This document shows positions 40,707-41,727 of a stretch of 41,727 bases of DNA, piece by piece. The position numbers and the translations under genes were made by a program. The notes under the pieces were generated by a model. That model was not told the origin of the DNA, did not search any database, and was given only the letters and a program-made list of their open reading frames with translations. Source of the DNA: Trueperaceae bacterium (GTDB taxonomy: Bacteria > Deinococcota > Deinococci > Deinococcales > Trueperaceae); assembly GCA_020431825.1 (NCBI GenBank), contig JAGQHN010000018.1:1-41727 (forward strand). Reading direction: 5' to 3'. Positions within the stretch are counted from its first letter, which is position 1; the number at the start of each line of letters is the position of its first letter.

Positions 40707-41727
40707 TTAGCCCCAGTTCACCTCGCCAAAAGTATCACTGCGCTTTGGCCCGGTTGAGAACATCGTTACAGGAATTTCAGTAAAGCTTTCAATAAGCTCG
40801 AGGTAGTCAAGCACTTCTCTAGGCAGGGCTTTGCGAGTCTCTATACCCTTTAAATCGCCCCAGCCCGGCATTTCCTGATAAACGGCTTTGCCATTTTGGT
40901 AACCAGTGCAGACCTTTATACGCTCGAGGCCTGACAAAACATCAAGCTTTGTCACCACCAGTCCATCAAAACCATTAATCTCACAGGCGTATTTGACCTG
41001 CACCAGATCAAGCCAGCCCACTCGCCTGGGCCGCCCGGTAGTCGTGCCGTACTCATCCCACTGGTTTGAGCCAGTACCACGTAAGCGCAAAGCCATGTCT
41101 TCCTCATGGATTTCGGTTATGAAAGGCCCATGACCCACCCGGCTGGTAAAGGCTTTGACAATACCGTAAACACCATTTAAGGCTTTATGACTTACACCTG
41201 CCCCAACCAGAACCCCGCCAATCGTCGGGTGAGAACTGGTTAAGTAAGGATAGGTGCCATAACTGAGATCAAGCATGGTTCCCTGCCCCCCTTCAAAGAG
41301 CACCTTTTTCTCTTCTTTAAGTCCTTGCCTTACCAGCGTACCCGTATCTTTTACCAGTGGATTGACATACTCTCTTATCTCCGCTAATGCATCAAAAGCA
41401 ATGTCCACGCTCGTCCAGCCAACCGCTGCCGTTGAGTTTGGTTTTGCCTCGAGTAAACGCGATAACCTTTCGCGCAAAACCTCATCGTCTTTGAGATCGC
41501 CAAAGCGAATACCGACCCGGCGCGCTTTATCACTGTAAGTAGGGCCAATCCCGCGTCCTGTCGTACCGACAAAACCCCCACCTTCATCATTTTTTTTGTT
41601 ATGGGGTAAAACCACATGCGCTTCCTGAGCAATATAAACCTCACCAGGATCACGGCGTTTTTTAAAGTTCTCGAGTTCTTCTTTAAAGGTCCACGGGTCA
41701 ATGACCATGCCCCCACCTAAAATAGAA
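40707..41727 (-). CDS. purA: Adenylosuccinate synthetase (C-terminal part)
   Basis: This is the 3' part of purA. PurA joins IMP and aspartate with GTP in the first step from IMP to AMP. The frame is open to the window end without a start; the last visible residues upstream are SILGGGMVIDP, matching the family's GVVxDP segment about 70-90 residues into the protein. About 340 of some 410-430 residues are present. GTTGRGIGPTYSDKARRVGIR, LFEGGQGTMLDLSYGTYPY, TSSHPTIGGVLVGAG, GTTTGRPRRVGWLD and the GTP-binding TKLDVLSGLERIKVC are intact. It ends in an unusual short tail (TFGEVNWG). The hydrolase gene follows two bases later. Confidence 0.95.
   Translation of the reverse strand, partial: SILGGGMVIDPWTFKEELENFKKRRDPGEVYIAQEAHVVLPHNKKNDEGGGFVGTTGRGIGPTYSDKARRVGIRFGDLKDDEVLRERLSRLLEAKPNSTAAVGWTSVDIAFDALAEIREYVNPLVKDTGTLVRQGLKEEKKVLFEGGQGTMLDLSYGTYPYLTSSHPTIGGVLVGAGVSHKALNGVYGIVKAFTSRVGHGPFITEIHEEDMALRLRGTGSNQWDEYGTTTGRPRRVGWLDLVQVKYACEINGFDGLVVTKLDVLSGLERIKVCTGYQNGKAVYQEMPGWGDLKGIETRKALPREVLDYLELIESFTEIPVTMFSTGPKRSDTFGEVNWG

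Larger units (their letters stand above)
1..41727. repeat. Dispersed over-represented palindrome CTCGAG
   Basis: Reading the window by eye I count about 85 CTCGAG hexamers, against about 10 expected for a hexamer at this composition. They occur on both gene strands, usually read as Leu-Glu (CTC GAG) even though neighbouring Leu and Glu codons are mostly CTT/TTA and GAA. They also occur outside genes: 8777-8782, 12283-12288, and three in the pseudogene (19722, 19746, 19865). The distribution is uneven, with few in 1-4917 (three) and in 34173-38170 (two). Confidence 0.8.

Overview
The window is a stretch of bacterial chromosome, gene-dense, with a G+C content that looks to be in the mid-40s percent (estimated, not computed). 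Most genes are in tight operons with ATGA-type start/stop overlaps, and starts usually have AGGAGG-like ribosome binding sites. The gene set (large one-chain pyruvate:ferredoxin oxidoreductase, an approx. 1150-residue cytoplasmic GH13-like protein, long-form DeoC, family-5 ABC uptake operon, Wzx/Wzy glycan locus) would fit a Trueperales-like Deinococcota or a Chloroflexota member. No rRNA, tRNA or ribosomal gene is present to settle this, so the assignment is a guess. A feature of the whole window is the palindrome CTCGAG, counted by eye about 85 times in 41.7 kb where about 10 would be expected.

Layout. 1-5.8 kb (+): 3' end of a solute-binding protein, two permeases, two ATPases and an AraC-type regulator, forming one uptake operon. 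6.0-8.8 kb: pterin carbinolamine dehydratase (+), then a three-gene secreted operon (-) of a cohesin-like lipoprotein, a small secreted protein and a dockerin-bearing protein with a ruined matrixin zinc site. 8.8-13.5 kb (+): the GH13-like protein with a lysine-rich tail, a zinc-ribbon protein and a cupin protein. 13.5-18.9 kb (-): PFOR, a dihydroorotate-dehydrogenase-like protein and a metallo-beta-lactamase-fold hydrolase, divergent from a HemG-like flavodoxin (+, 19.1-19.7 kb). At 19.7-19.9 kb there is a frameshifted, truncated relic of a solute-binding protein.

20.0-38.2 kb is a surface-glycan locus of the Wzx/Wzy type. One 12-gene overlapping (-) strand operon (38170 down to 25216) encodes all five enzymes of a WbpA/B/E/D/I-type route from UDP-GlcNAc to UDP-ManNAc3NAcA. 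It also encodes a flippase, an acetyltransferase, two GT4-like glycosyltransferases, a Wzy-like polymerase, a WecG/TagA/CpsF transferase and an O-antigen-ligase-like protein. Gmd and Fcl (GDP-L-fucose) lie on the opposite strand. A 1014-residue protein (20048-23092) fuses an O-antigen-ligase-like half to a WbaP-type initiating phosphoglycosyltransferase. It shares with the other ligase-like protein a predicted beta-rich domain inserted in the large periplasmic loop. This fusion/paralogue pair is the strongest candidate for something undescribed.

38.3-41.7 kb holds ordinary metabolism: DeoC (+), then a small unknown protein, an alpha/beta hydrolase and the 3' part of purA (all -).
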